64,000 nucleotides of DNA from a virus: positions 50,809 through 114,808 of the IMG/VR virus record IMGVR_UViG_3300044642_000074, one strand, 5' to 3'. The notes below the pieces were generated by a model. That model worked only from the letters and a program-made list of their open reading frames with translations, was not told the origin of the DNA and made no database searches. The first letter of the stretch is position 1. Each line of letters begins with the position of its first letter. Positions 19,601 to 26,419 of the stretch are shown piece by piece. A program made the translations under genes and the position numbers.

Positions 19601-21242
19601 GGCTTCCTACGAAGCTATGAGTGAGATAGAAGATGCTGCCAATATACTTGTCCATGTGGAAAAGAACAAGGATTCACTTGTTACTGATAACTGGGGTAAT
19701 GTAGTTATTGAGAATAACTCAGCTAAGGTTGCAAAAGGAAATGAGCGTAATGCTAAACTACTTGAGGACTTTGTAAACTTCTACATGTATAACAAGATGA
19801 GTGACAATACCTCTGATACTAAGTTTAAGTTCAGAGATAAAGAATACTCTCTTAATAAGACTGCCAGATGGTTTATGAAATTCTTCTCGTTAAAGACTCT
19901 TGCGTTAAACCCTATATCAGGTACAGCACAGTTTGTTGGTGGTACCGGTAACGCTTTGTTTCTTGCTGCCAAGAAAACTATATTTACTACAGGAGACTGG
20001 ACCAGCTCAGTTTATCAAGTTACAAAACGTGATCCTAAGACTATTGCACTATTACACTATGCGGATATTCTTTTAGAAGACCGTAAAGAGGCCAGGTCAA
20101 CAGAGCTTTCTGTATCTAAGATTGTACAGTTTAATACGATGGACAAAATGTATTTTATCCAACGTGCTTCAGATAAAGCTGTTCAGTATCCTGTTGCTAT
20201 TGCTACAATGATGAACCACATGGTTGATGAAAACGGTAATATTGTAGATATTACAAAGACAGTTAAGAAAGAGTTTGATTATGACAAAGTGTTTTATAAC
20301 GTATCTCCTGAGGAGCGTAATGCTCTTAAAGAAAAGATAGATGCTAAAGTAAAAGAACTAAAGGAAAACAAGTCAATCTATGCTACTACCAAGATTGTAA
20401 ATGACAAGCTTGAGATTCCAGGAATAGATATTAACTCTCAGGAGTGGGCCAAGTTCAGAGGTAAGATCAAGCAGGTTAATAAAACAATCCTGGGTAACTC
20501 TACCCGTGATGATATTAACTCAGTACGAACTACACAGTTAGGTATGGCTTTAATGCAGTTCCGTTCATGGATGCCTCAGATGGTTAAAGAGCGTTTTGGT
20601 AAACTGAATTATAACCAGGATCTTGATCTGTACTCAATGGGTAAGACTAGGTTATTTTTTGGAGAGATTATTAAACACCCGTTAACTATTGCTAAGTCTA
20701 TTATATCTAGTTCCGGAACAAACATGATTGAAGCTGCTAAGCAGCGTTATATTCAAGAAAGAGCTGATGCTGCTTTAGAGGGAAGAGACTTTACTTTAAG
20801 TGAAGCTGAGTTTATTGATATGTATGTTGGTAATATCAGGTCCCAGATCCGCGAGTTGGCTACAGTTATTGGGGTACTCTCATTGATTATGATGGCTAAG
20901 CCTGGGGATGATGATGACAAGCATGAGAAAGGTGTTAGAAAATACATAGCCCGAGCTTTAGAAAAATACTATGCGGAGTTTTCATTCTACTATCTACCTA
21001 CATCATTTACAGAACTAGTTAACTCACCATTTCCTGTGGTAGGTTTAGCTACTGATTTTATTAGCTTTACTGAAGCTAGTGGTAAACAGTTTTACGGATA
21101 TGTAACAGATGATGCCAAGATACAGAAAGACGCTAAACCTCTTAAGTATGGCTCAAGATTACTACCTATATTAAAAGAAGGTATCATGATGAGGGCCATC
21201 TTTGATGATGACTTTAGAAAAGAATGGGATATCAGATTATAA
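16623..21242 (+). CDS. Virion protein with PD-(D/E)XK nuclease domain, polymerase partner, 1539 aa
   Basis: Starts 4 bp after the polymerase gene in the same operon. Residues about 320-440 show a RecB/Cas4-like PD-(D/E)XK nuclease layout: H327 in GDMIHATIEA, D400 in AGSIDLIAV, D414-x-K416 in VYDWKSQ, then QLQEYVNIL (QxxxY motif). An EEAAHFFVE stretch at H117 resembles a degenerate metallopeptidase helix. The rest is helical and charged, with one hydrophobic segment near 1410-1425 (ATVIGVLSLIMM). In crAss-like phages the large genes after the polymerase encode capsid cargo that is ejected with it, so injection into the host is inferred. The nuclease assignment rests on motif pattern. Confidence 0.75.
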   Translation: MKCLNTSLPTVQESLAVIKSEPMVAKILDMLDENATSQDVIKKYNDMYNKSEEGTKLNQKVMSFLDKIGVSVEKVNQIKDAEGNPLQATAKADMLNKIIQVIEGRADLNTLSEEAAHFFVEMLNDDSPLLKEMMDKITGYDLYRQTVERYKNLPEYRLQGGGVNFPKLKKEAIGQLIAQAIIRQEQGNETDERLGFLMKWWSKLWDFVTKSFSRVEENPFETAAQQIVAGETADLEVNKDIEGVYFQLDDSINKLKDEQSRLTLDNSVDPRTGQKRHVYNRDGKVVKLNVTTAKVDPYYRSIFPNDKRDERKKQVDLEKAQYGDMIHATIEAIIDTYIDPITKRRRVSPAQSRSQYVGTDFYNTLDAYVRELISTYDPNTVFMREVKVYDPTQDMAGSIDLIAVTPDGTVNVYDWKSQEVGKGKTELPSYKEKAYKIQLQEYVNILRNVYGFNKFGKIRAIPIKTNFAYTGPVGAKQLSGLNSVEIAPVDSRLTDPSKDYLLPITLKEDKEEDESLSEMIGKLNSLLERFENTAKNARASERIKMQDQIDRYRKAIRDLHLRKDIRKFIELGTFEVNRYQKKLNENTLTEKDALESLDILKVFSGTTYYFKNYMGQLRAALNAEQDPNVKQIYQDIINNYNSLNSNAEITVKEMEKAILEIGKKVAEEKGGIQNLMMSEKKIGSAAGFFDALSQIPQRAFKAFYRILSDAQNKRDLLYAESVKTLGQLKTDLDAWARNKGLAGERMFDGLLEIDEKGNWNGEFLRKYNKQAYKERKKAIDGADINWIKANMTFDKAWYEKDLASYVKYVESMQYDTDPQINAAIQQRTINNWISNFNVAANGQNDFALLNVQNKYMRFNDNWITDKWKNLQKPENAPLKKVYDEFQKLLRRSEDLGMIDEYSWDFIPSIYKGKLDHIAFGGSVFTSKGFLEELQVATGDNYTPQIDPITGKVMMNIPVHFTQDIGVEKEDGTVDYSQKSRDLFKVFGVWSAQMASYEAMSEIEDAANILVHVEKNKDSLVTDNWGNVVIENNSAKVAKGNERNAKLLEDFVNFYMYNKMSDNTSDTKFKFRDKEYSLNKTARWFMKFFSLKTLALNPISGTAQFVGGTGNALFLAAKKTIFTTGDWTSSVYQVTKRDPKTIALLHYADILLEDRKEARSTELSVSKIVQFNTMDKMYFIQRASDKAVQYPVAIATMMNHMVDENGNIVDITKTVKKEFDYDKVFYNVSPEERNALKEKIDAKVKELKENKSIYATTKIVNDKLEIPGIDINSQEWAKFRGKIKQVNKTILGNSTRDDINSVRTTQLGMALMQFRSWMPQMVKERFGKLNYNQDLDLYSMGKTRLFFGEIIKHPLTIAKSIISSSGTNMIEAAKQRYIQERADAALEGRDFTLSEAEFIDMYVGNIRSQIRELATVIGVLSLIMMAKPGDDDDKHEKGVRKYIARALEKYYAEFSFYYLPTSFTELVNSPFPVVGLATDFISFTEASGKQFYGYVTDDAKIQKDAKPLKYGSRLLPILKEGIMMRAIFDDDFRKEWDIRL

Positions 21243-21277
21243 AAGAAAAGAGCACTAACTGTGCTCTTTCTTTTTTC
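21243..21277. terminator. Bidirectional rho-independent terminator
   Basis: AAGAGCAC-taact-GTGCTCTT stem followed by a T-rich run on the plus strand and TTTTCTTTT on the minus strand. It sits where the plus virion operon and the minus early operon converge, so it can stop both. Confidence 0.85.
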
Positions 21278-21428
21278 TTCCAAGACTTAGTGTAAAGCTC
21301 ATAAAAATAAGTCCTACACGAAGACTGTAGACAGGAACCTTATAGATGTTGTCTATACCTGTTATAAATTCAACGCCTAGTAAAGCTCGGGTAGAGCTTA
21401 ATAGCTCAAAGGTAAATGTCCAAAGCAT
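21255..21428 (-). CDS. Small hydrophobic protein, 57 aa
   Basis: ATG lies 2 bases past the stop of the upstream cREC gene and the TAG falls inside the shared terminator hairpin. The product begins MLWTFTFELLSS, has a hydrophobic middle (VYSLRVGLIFMSFTLSL) and ends in a basic-acidic tail GRKKKEHS, which fits a one-pass membrane protein. The longer in-frame ORF from further upstream would overlap the cREC gene and is not preferred. Family unknown; last gene of the early operon. Confidence 0.5.
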   Translation of the reverse strand: MLWTFTFELLSSTRALLGVEFITGIDNIYKVPVYSLRVGLIFMSFTLSLGRKKKEHS

Positions 21429-21430
21429 AG

Positions 21431-21874
21431 TTATTGTTTTTCTACGGTGAAAGGATGACGTCCCAGGTAGCAGTCTTCCGGCCAACCCATGTGACGTTTA
21501 AACCCGTTGATGAAGCTTTGTATATTACTAGCTCCAACAGGGTTATGGCTGTGGACTGAAACAGCATTAATTGTTTTCCCAGAATTTTGGGAAAACTCTA
21601 CTAGCCATCGGGCACAGTCTAACCCGGTTTTTTCCTTATAGCTTTCATAGTCTGGTTGTTGCCATCCAATGCTTAGCTTCTGTTTAAAGTAATCATCTAT
21701 GTGTTCCTCTGCCAGATCGTGATCAAAACTGATCAGGTCAGGTATGCCTTTTTCTATAATAAATCCTGTAAACTCTTCATAGTTCCGAACAACAGACCAG
21801 GGATTATACCCCGGTATTGTTGTTGTTGGTGTCCTCTGATCGTCCAGGTACAATGCTGTTTTTAAGGTGCTCAT
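21431..21874 (-). CDS. Cyclic-phosphate processing receiver-domain (cREC) protein, 147 aa
   Basis: The pattern LYLDDQRTP near the start, then SFDHDLA at about 50, GLDCARWLVE, and VHSHNPVGASNI near the end matches the cREC family: a receiver-like fold with conserved Asp, DHD and H-x-N residues. This family has been predicted to act on cyclic-phosphate RNA ends or nucleotides. The start overlaps the DUF5522-like gene by 71 bp; LYLDD begins only at residue 8, so the overlap cannot be avoided by choosing a later start. A role in countering RNA damage during infection is inferred. Confidence 0.7.
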   Translation of the reverse strand: MSTLKTALYLDDQRTPTTTIPGYNPWSVVRNYEEFTGFIIEKGIPDLISFDHDLAEEHIDDYFKQKLSIGWQQPDYESYKEKTGLDCARWLVEFSQNSGKTINAVSVHSHNPVGASNIQSFINGFKRHMGWPEDCYLGRHPFTVEKQ

Positions 21875-22025
21875 AGAATGGATCTATATTTATGTTACCC
21901 TTGCTGTGCTTGGGTTCATAAGGGCAGTGTCTGCAGCCATTGCCACAGCACTGTCCACGGTTAATATGAAATAAGGGAGTGAGGATTACTCGGTCTCCCT
22001 CCATGTAGTAGAAGTCTTCTTTCAT
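21804..22025 (-). CDS. DUF5522-like cysteine-rich small protein, 73 aa
   Basis: Contains HINRGQCCGNGCRHCPY, closely resembling the RGYCCGNGCRHCPY signature of DUF5522, a small family common in Bacteroidota. The clustered cysteines and histidine probably bind a metal. The start overlaps the preceding HAD gene by 4 bp (ATGA), indicating translational coupling. Function unknown. Confidence 0.75.
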   Translation of the reverse strand: MKEDFYYMEGDRVILTPLFHINRGQCCGNGCRHCPYEPKHSKGNINIDPFYEHLKNSIVPGRSEDTNNNNTGV

Positions 22026-22426
22026 ATAGCTTCATTAAGAAGGATATTACATTTTTCCATCCAGTTACCAGCTAATACGTCAACGATAATAGGGGCTTTC
22101 ATACCTTTTTTATAGGCTTCGTAGCTTTCTTGTTCGTTGTCATCCAGGTGCCAGACGAACTCTGTTCCTTCTAAATAGTTTACTTTCCACTGCATGCAAG
22201 TAAATCTTACCCGCCAGCGTGGGATACCTAATCTGTCTACTACTTCCCAGAGATCATCCAGGGTAGCGTTATGAGGATACTTGTGTTTGTGGTTCTCGTC
22301 CCAGCGTGTGGTGACAACCCAAACTTCTATGCCGGATTCTATTAGTTCTTTAGCATAGTCTTGTACGTTTTGAAACTCTAACGTTCCGTCAAAGTCAAAG
22401 CTTACTTTTTTAGGGATTACTTTCAT
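22022..22426 (-). CDS. HAD-family phosphatase, 134 aa
   Basis: N-terminal VSFDFDGTLEF is the HAD nucleophile motif DxDGT (FDFDGT), followed by VWVVTTRWD (motif II Thr) and WHLDDNEQE (acidic motif). Size and layout suit a small soluble phosphatase acting on nucleotides or DNA/RNA 5' ends. I place the start at the second ATG, because the stop of a 42-aa upstream gene overlaps exactly there (ATGA); the first ATG would run into that gene. Confidence 0.75.
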   Translation of the reverse strand: MKVIPKKVSFDFDGTLEFQNVQDYAKELIESGIEVWVVTTRWDENHKHKYPHNATLDDLWEVVDRLGIPRWRVRFTCMQWKVNYLEGTEFVWHLDDNEQESYEAYKKGMKAPIIVDVLAGNWMEKCNILLNEAI

Positions 22427-22551
22427 AGGATAAAGGATAATAACCAGCTCCATAGTCTGAAGCCGAGGTAAAAAATAATAGACCAGGTGATGATGAAGGT
22501 CCAGTTCAGACTACTCAGTCTGTGTTTCCAGGTACGAATTATACTCTTCAT
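22423..22551 (-). CDS. Tiny membrane protein, 42 aa
   Basis: Starts MKSIIRTWKHRLSSLN and continues into an aromatic transmembrane helix (TFIITWSIIFYLGF then WSWLLSFIL). It begins inside the end of the preceding 89-aa gene in another frame, and its TGA overlaps the ATG of the HAD gene. The coupling at the 3' end and the clear membrane helix support it as real. Function unknown; a holin-like or envelope role is possible. Confidence 0.65.
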   Translation of the reverse strand: MKSIIRTWKHRLSSLNWTFIITWSIIFYLGFRLWSWLLSFIL

Positions 22552-22780
22552 ATATTTTAGGGTATTTACGCAGTATATCTTCCCTAGTAATCTCATGTCT
22601 GCCTGCTTCTACACTAATTATAAACAGCTCATCATACAGACTATCTTTTATGCAGGATATAGAGTCTAGTTGTTTATTTAATTCAGGAATTTGTTTTACC
22701 TGCTGTTTTAAATCAAACAACGTGTAGAACAGTAGCCCTATGGTACTGATACTCAGTATCGGGCCTATATACTTTTTCAT
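22511..22780 (-). CDS. Small membrane-anchored coiled-coil protein, 89 aa
   Basis: Begins MKKYIGPILSISTIGLLFYTLFD, an N-terminal membrane anchor, followed by a charged helix (DLKQQVKQIPELNKQL) and an acidic C-terminal domain. The start overlaps the previous gene by 4 bp. Family not recognised; resembles anchored periplasmic spanin-like proteins in architecture only. Confidence 0.7.
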   Translation of the reverse strand: MKKYIGPILSISTIGLLFYTLFDLKQQVKQIPELNKQLDSISCIKDSLYDELFIISVEAGRHEITREDILRKYPKIYEEYNSYLETQTE

Positions 22781-23058
22781 AAGAATTGATATTTAGAACA
22801 TTTACTAATAAGATCTTCATCTTCAGGCTTAAGTTTAGATAACCTACAGGCTACCTCCTTACCGTATTTTGAAGAGAATACTCTGGTTTTTGTTGTACAT
22901 CTTTGTTGTACTTGGCTTGCACTTAGTCCTAGCTTATGTGCTGCTTTTGCAAAGCTGGGGTATACACCCACAAGCCGCTTATCTGTTGGATCATAGACTT
23001 TTATACAGGTGTCTTTATGCAATCCGTTCAGGTCATCTTTCATTGATATCATATCCAA
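22777..23058 (-). CDS. NUMOD-like DNA-binding protein, 93 aa
   Basis: KVYDPTDKRLVGVYPSFAKAAHKLGLSASQV is the pattern of NUMOD1-type helix-turn-helix modules found in homing endonucleases (a short strand, then 'SFAKAAHKLGLSASQV' as the HTH). No nuclease domain is attached. It is the first gene after an intergenic terminator and promoter, so it may be a stand-alone DNA-binding regulator. Start chosen as the first ATG. Confidence 0.55.
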   Translation of the reverse strand: MDMISMKDDLNGLHKDTCIKVYDPTDKRLVGVYPSFAKAAHKLGLSASQVQQRCTTKTRVFSSKYGKEVACRLSKLKPEDEDLISKCSKYQFL

Positions 23059-23105
23059 TCTATAGAACTTGTAGAGGTAAAAGTAGAGAACTTATCTAAC
23101 ATCTA

Positions 23106-23142
23106 CAAATAAATAAGGGGGAAAATTTACTTCCCCCTTATT
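23106..23142 (-). promoter_or_regulatory. Terminator hairpin overlapping a promoter-like element
   Basis: Inverted repeat AATAAGGGGGA / TCCCCCTTATT (arms 23112-23122 and 23132-23142) follows the stop of the 74-aa gene. Read on the minus strand its T-rich tail TTATTTATTTGTAG doubles as a TTTG(TAGA) promoter-like element for the 93-aa gene. A compact stop-and-restart site. Confidence 0.6.
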
Positions 23143-23146
23143 GTTA

Positions 23147-23371
23147 TTAGTCAAAGCTTATATCTCTGTTACTCATGTACTCTCGTAGAAGATCTCGGAT
23201 CTCCTGGTACGCGTCATACTTGTCTTGAGATAGGTCGTCAGAAGCATATTTAGTTTTAGCTCTTAGTTCCTGATCAAGATCCCAGCATACTATATACCAG
23301 CTAGTAGCATTGGTTGCCATCTTAAAATCTTCTTGGTCATCGGGTAGATTGAACTCTAGAATTGCTTTCAT
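23147..23371 (-). CDS. Conserved phage protein, 74 aa
   Basis: MKAILEFNLPDDQEDFKMATNATSW followed by CWDLDQELRAKTKY and IRDLLREYM matches a small family seen in many phages (MKAILEFNLPEDQ... WDFDQELR). Function unknown. Last gene before a terminator; overlaps the upstream 87-aa gene by 35 bp. Confidence 0.8.
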   Translation of the reverse strand: MKAILEFNLPDDQEDFKMATNATSWYIVCWDLDQELRAKTKYASDDLSQDKYDAYQEIRDLLREYMSNRDISFD

Positions 23372-23600
23372 CGGTAAGGATTTTACTGTGATTAAAAGGA
23401 TAATATTCTTCTAGAGCACGTTTGTAAAACTCCATCTCCAGGCTATCCTTTTTGTACAGGATTTCCTGGTGTGTGAGTTTACGAGTAGCTCTGTTTTCTT
23501 TTTCTCTTTGGTACAGCCAGTAGCAACACACGGCTAGTATACTAAAGAAGACAGCTGGTACTACATAAAAACTAAAGAAGTTACTAAGCTTTTGTTTCAT
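23337..23600 (-). CDS. Small one-pass membrane protein, 87 aa
   Basis: One transmembrane helix near residues 10-29 (FYVVPAVFFSILAVCCYWLY) followed by a charged helical tail. No family recognised. Overlaps both neighbours, as is usual in this packed early operon. Confidence 0.65.
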   Translation of the reverse strand: MKQKLSNFFSFYVVPAVFFSILAVCCYWLYQREKENRATRKLTHQEILYKKDSLEMEFYKRALEEYYPFNHSKILTDESNSRVQSTR

Positions 23601-23814
23601 AGTATAGCTTTCTTACTTTTACTCCCAGTTCCATATCATTGGAAGTATTAATAATCATTTTTTCAGGTACCGCAATATGTGTACGGTTGGTTCCTTCCCT
23701 GTAACATTTGGAACAGAGTTGACCAAATCCTTCTATATAACCTATCCGTAAGTCTATATGGGTAGTGTCATCATAGGGAGTTTCTACTTTACATAGGATA
23801 CAACTGTCTTTCAT
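23584..23814 (-). CDS. Small zinc-ribbon-like protein, 76 aa
   Basis: Two CxxC pairs (CILCKVET near the start and CSKCYREG at about 34-37) form a likely four-cysteine zinc site. The rest is a short strand-rich domain. Function unknown. ATG start 12 bp after the stop of the upstream gene. Confidence 0.7.
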   Translation of the reverse strand: MKDSCILCKVETPYDDTTHIDLRIGYIEGFGQLCSKCYREGTNRTHIAVPEKMIINTSNDMELGVKVRKLYYETKA

Positions 23815-23826
23815 AGTAATTGGATT

Positions 23827-24084
23827 TTATAGGTCTACATTGATGTACTCATTTGTTTGTTTCCATCTAAGTTGTAAATCTTCCCAGTAACCTGTTTCAT
23901 CATTGAACCGGTTACAAATTGTAACCAACTCAGGAAAACCAAGAGCTATCTTAGCTCGGTTTTTTCTATCAAGTTTCCAAATGGCTTCTATAAGAGCAGT
24001 CATGCCGCTGCCTGCCATGCCTTTTTTGTAGTGCATAAATACTACTTCTGCTTCTGTCAATTGGGGTCTTTTTTCTGTGCTCAT
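23827..24084 (-). CDS. Hypothetical phage protein, 85 aa
   Basis: Soluble, mixed-charge protein with a small-residue stretch KKGMAGSGMTALIEAIWKLD followed by helices. Start overlaps the stop of the phosphoesterase gene by 4 bp. Family not recognised; conserved spacing supports it as a gene. Confidence 0.7.
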   Translation of the reverse strand: MSTEKRPQLTEAEVVFMHYKKGMAGSGMTALIEAIWKLDRKNRAKIALGFPELVTICNRFNDETGYWEDLQLRWKQTNEYINVDL

Positions 24085-24773
24085 AATGTTAAAATATTTC
24101 CGTGTGATGTAAGTCCAAGGTCAAACCTGCCATCGTACACACAGGCTGCATTTGAGAATACAGTTTTGGTACGGGAATAGTGTGCCACTCCTTGGTTAGT
24201 GTCAACACCCTTCATATTATGTATATGACCGAAACAAACTAGCTTTAATGTGTCCTTTAGAGCCCAGCATCTTTTCATAAGAGACAGGTCTCCACACATT
24301 TCTAGGTCTCCTTCTCGGTCAAAGCTTAAGTCCCTGACTCCTTTCGGGGGTCCGTGGACTATTAATACATCTGTGTCATCAGGAATCATCTGCCACACTT
24401 TATGTGTTTTGTCTCTTGCTTTCATGAATGACCAGTCACAAAAGCTTGGGGTAATAGGACTACCGTAGAACTTGACTCCGTCTATAATAGTTGCTTGGTT
24501 TTCTAGGTAGATAATTCCGGCTTCAGCAAAATACCCAGGGGTAACTAGACGACGTTCTATGGAAGTATCATGATTACCTGCTACATAGATCTTGTGTTTT
24601 ACAGGTACATTTTTGTACCACTCTATAAAGTCTAGTACTTCGTTGCTGTTACGATACGGGTCTCTGTAGTTACTGCAGTCACCACTGTGCACTACTACGT
24701 CTATATCCTGAAATCTTTCATCAGGAAATGTACCATGAAACCCATGAGTATCAGATATGTGTAGGATCTTCAT
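24081..24773 (-). CDS. Calcineurin-like metallophosphoesterase, 230 aa
   Basis: All signature motifs are present in order: DTH at D8-H10, GDCSN (GDxx), GNHD, IVHGPP and CFGHIH (GHxH). These coordinate two metals in the metallophosphoesterase fold. The family includes phage and bacterial phosphodiesterases acting on cyclic nucleotides, 5' phosphates or nucleic acid ends; the substrate here cannot be told. It sits among nucleotide-metabolism genes, two genes downstream of a dNMP kinase. Confidence 0.85.
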   Translation of the reverse strand: MKILHISDTHGFHGTFPDERFQDIDVVVHSGDCSNYRDPYRNSNEVLDFIEWYKNVPVKHKIYVAGNHDTSIERRLVTPGYFAEAGIIYLENQATIIDGVKFYGSPITPSFCDWSFMKARDKTHKVWQMIPDDTDVLIVHGPPKGVRDLSFDREGDLEMCGDLSLMKRCWALKDTLKLVCFGHIHNMKGVDTNQGVAHYSRTKTVFSNAACVYDGRFDLGLTSHGNILTL

Positions 24774-24975
24774 TGTTTAAATATTTTTCCTCATTAATGT
24801 AGTTTTCAGCATCATTAACATGATTACATTGAGCATCCGTATAACCCACATTATAGTCGGCTATTCGTTGCTGATACTCCATCTGTCTAGCTTGTTCTAT
24901 TAGTTCAGCTACTTTATCGTAACTGGTTCTATTAATTCTAGAAACTAGCCAATCAACTACAGTTTGCTTTATCAT
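24751..24975 (-). CDS. Hypothetical protein, 74 aa
   Basis: Small soluble helical protein (MIKQTVVDWLVSRINR, then YDKVAELIEQARQMEYQQR). Overlaps the phosphoesterase start by 23 bp. This resembles short helical phage proteins with a Tyr/Gln-rich middle found next to many operons, but I do not assign a function. Confidence 0.65.
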   Translation of the reverse strand: MIKQTVVDWLVSRINRTSYDKVAELIEQARQMEYQQRIADYNVGYTDAQCNHVNDAENYINEEKYLNNEDPTHI

Positions 24976-24985
24976 ATAATGATAT

Positions 24986-25702
24986 TCATATTAGTTTTTC
25001 TTTACGTAGTATACTACCTACAGTAAAGAGTAATGAAACCATGTCAGAGCCGTTCATAATCTTATGATCAAAGTCCCAGTTGTCTAGTCCAGTCTCAGAA
25101 GGGTGTGCATTTATTGCACTAACTCCAGGACGGTCTACTCGGATTACTATACCACCTGCATCTTTAATAGCTTTAGCTTCATTAGGAAAGCGTGTGTCTG
25201 TAATAATCCAGTTGTTACAGTCCCAACCATTAGGGGCACGGTCTGCAGGAACACATTCATAGTCTGCCATCAAAGCATTGACCCAGGTGTTTTCATGTAG
25301 TCCTGTACGGAGACCTTCTGTACCAAGTTTTTGTAAGAAGTCTCTTACAGTCATTGGTGTTTGTGTATCTGTCCAATCTTCTACATGCCCGTCATAATAT
25401 TCACCGAATGTTCTTACTGTTTTATTCCATTCAGGTCCAAGGTTGGTCTTCTTGAATTCCTGGTCTTCAAACTTCTCTTCCGGGATTCCGGTAAGTAGTG
25501 ACGCTATGGTCTTAAGCTTACCGGCCCATTTCTTAATTTCCCATCCGGACTTTTCTTCTATCCACCACTCGTTGTGAGCGTAGTCTTTAAGTATGTCATC
25601 TATGTCTTGACCTTCGGGTAGATCATTACATGCGGCTATTTGTATTAGTTTGCCTACTGTGTCTTTACCAGATCCAGAGTAGCCGTTTATACCGATTATC
25701 AT
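24986..25702 (-). CDS. Deoxynucleoside monophosphate kinase, 238 aa
   Basis: Begins MIIGINGYSGSGKDTVGKL: a P-loop (GxSGSGKDT) at the N terminus as in phage dNMP kinases. Other family hallmarks are WAGKLKTIASLLTG, MTVRDFLQKLGTEGLR and WIITDTRFPNEAKAI with the DxRxxxE-like lid region, then VIRVDRPGV. It would phosphorylate dNMPs to feed DNA synthesis. The start overlaps the upstream gene by 4 bp. Confidence 0.88.
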   Translation of the reverse strand: MIIGINGYSGSGKDTVGKLIQIAACNDLPEGQDIDDILKDYAHNEWWIEEKSGWEIKKWAGKLKTIASLLTGIPEEKFEDQEFKKTNLGPEWNKTVRTFGEYYDGHVEDWTDTQTPMTVRDFLQKLGTEGLRTGLHENTWVNALMADYECVPADRAPNGWDCNNWIITDTRFPNEAKAIKDAGGIVIRVDRPGVSAINAHPSETGLDNWDFDHKIMNGSDMVSLLFTVGSILRKEKLI

Positions 25703-26046
25703 AGTTCATTTAGTTTTATATCAGGGAAAGGGATTGAGTTCTTTTTCCATTCTGCTGCTTCTTCTTTATTCAGGAGTACATCTTTGATCTGGATCTTTCT
25801 ATCTTCTTTTAACTTTCTTAAGGACTTGGATTGTTCTTTACTAGTGAGGTGCCAGCCATGGCAATGCTTACAATAGTAGTACCTGCACTGTCCTGGCTTA
25901 CCAGCCCGTCTGTTAACCCTTTTACCTTGTATGTGATCATAGAATCTACCTGTTGATTTTATTCTTGTTATGGCTTCCTTAGCAGCTCCTGGATCAGGAT
26001 ACCTCATTTTCCCTGTAGCTTTGCATTTGTTGCTCAGGTTCTCCAT
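25699..26046 (-). CDS. Small zinc-finger-like phage protein, 115 aa
   Basis: Contains NKCKATGKMRYPDPGAA at the start and CRYYYCKHCHGWHLTS, with Cys and His placed as in a small treble-clef-like zinc finger (C...C-x2-C-x3-H). This pattern (YxCxxCxxWHL) is frequent in phages of Bacteroidota. Probably nucleic-acid binding; function unknown. Overlaps the upstream gene by 53 bp. Confidence 0.72.
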   Translation of the reverse strand: MENLSNKCKATGKMRYPDPGAAKEAITRIKSTGRFYDHIQGKRVNRRAGKPGQCRYYYCKHCHGWHLTSKEQSKSLRKLKEDRKIQIKDVLLNKEEAAEWKKNSIPFPDIKLNEL

Positions 26047-26380
26047 ATTTCTCTATTAGAAATTTATCTATGACGTCTACTATTTCTTCCATATCATCTG
26101 GTTTAATCCTCATAAGCTGTTCTGTAAGAACCATTACATAAACCAGGTCAGACTTATCTAGATCTTTCTTTACTTTCAGTACACTGTCAGAACTGGGAAG
26201 CAGATCACAGATTGTGTTGATAGCTCCAGTTACTTTAGTTAGTGCACTGTTTAATACATGTTTTTGTTTCTGACTGGTCAGGGCTTTTGCATAGTCTATT
26301 CTGATCTCTATACACTTGGCGTGCTGGAGTACTGACTGAAATAACTCACTAACCGTATGTTGACTTAGTACTTCTGCCAT
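25994..26380 (-). CDS. Hypothetical helical protein, 128 aa
   Basis: Entirely helical-looking soluble protein with no motif recognised. First gene after the hairpin that follows the DUF932-like gene. It may be a structural or accessory replication protein. Confidence 0.7.
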   Translation of the reverse strand: MAEVLSQHTVSELFQSVLQHAKCIEIRIDYAKALTSQKQKHVLNSALTKVTGAINTICDLLPSSDSVLKVKKDLDKSDLVYVMVLTEQLMRIKPDDMEEIVDVIDKFLIEKYGEPEQQMQSYRENEVS

Positions 26381-26390
26381 AGGAAAAGGC

Positions 26391-26411
26391 GGGGGTAGAA
26401 GAACTACCCCC
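26391..26411 (-). terminator. Intrinsic terminator-like hairpin after the DUF932-like gene
   Basis: GGGGGTAG-aagaa-CTACCCCC perfect 8-bp stem, with GCCTTTTCC after it on the minus strand and TTCTTTTATT on the other side. The tail is weak, so partial read-through to the next minus genes is likely. Confidence 0.65.
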
Positions 26412-26419
26412 TTCTTTTA

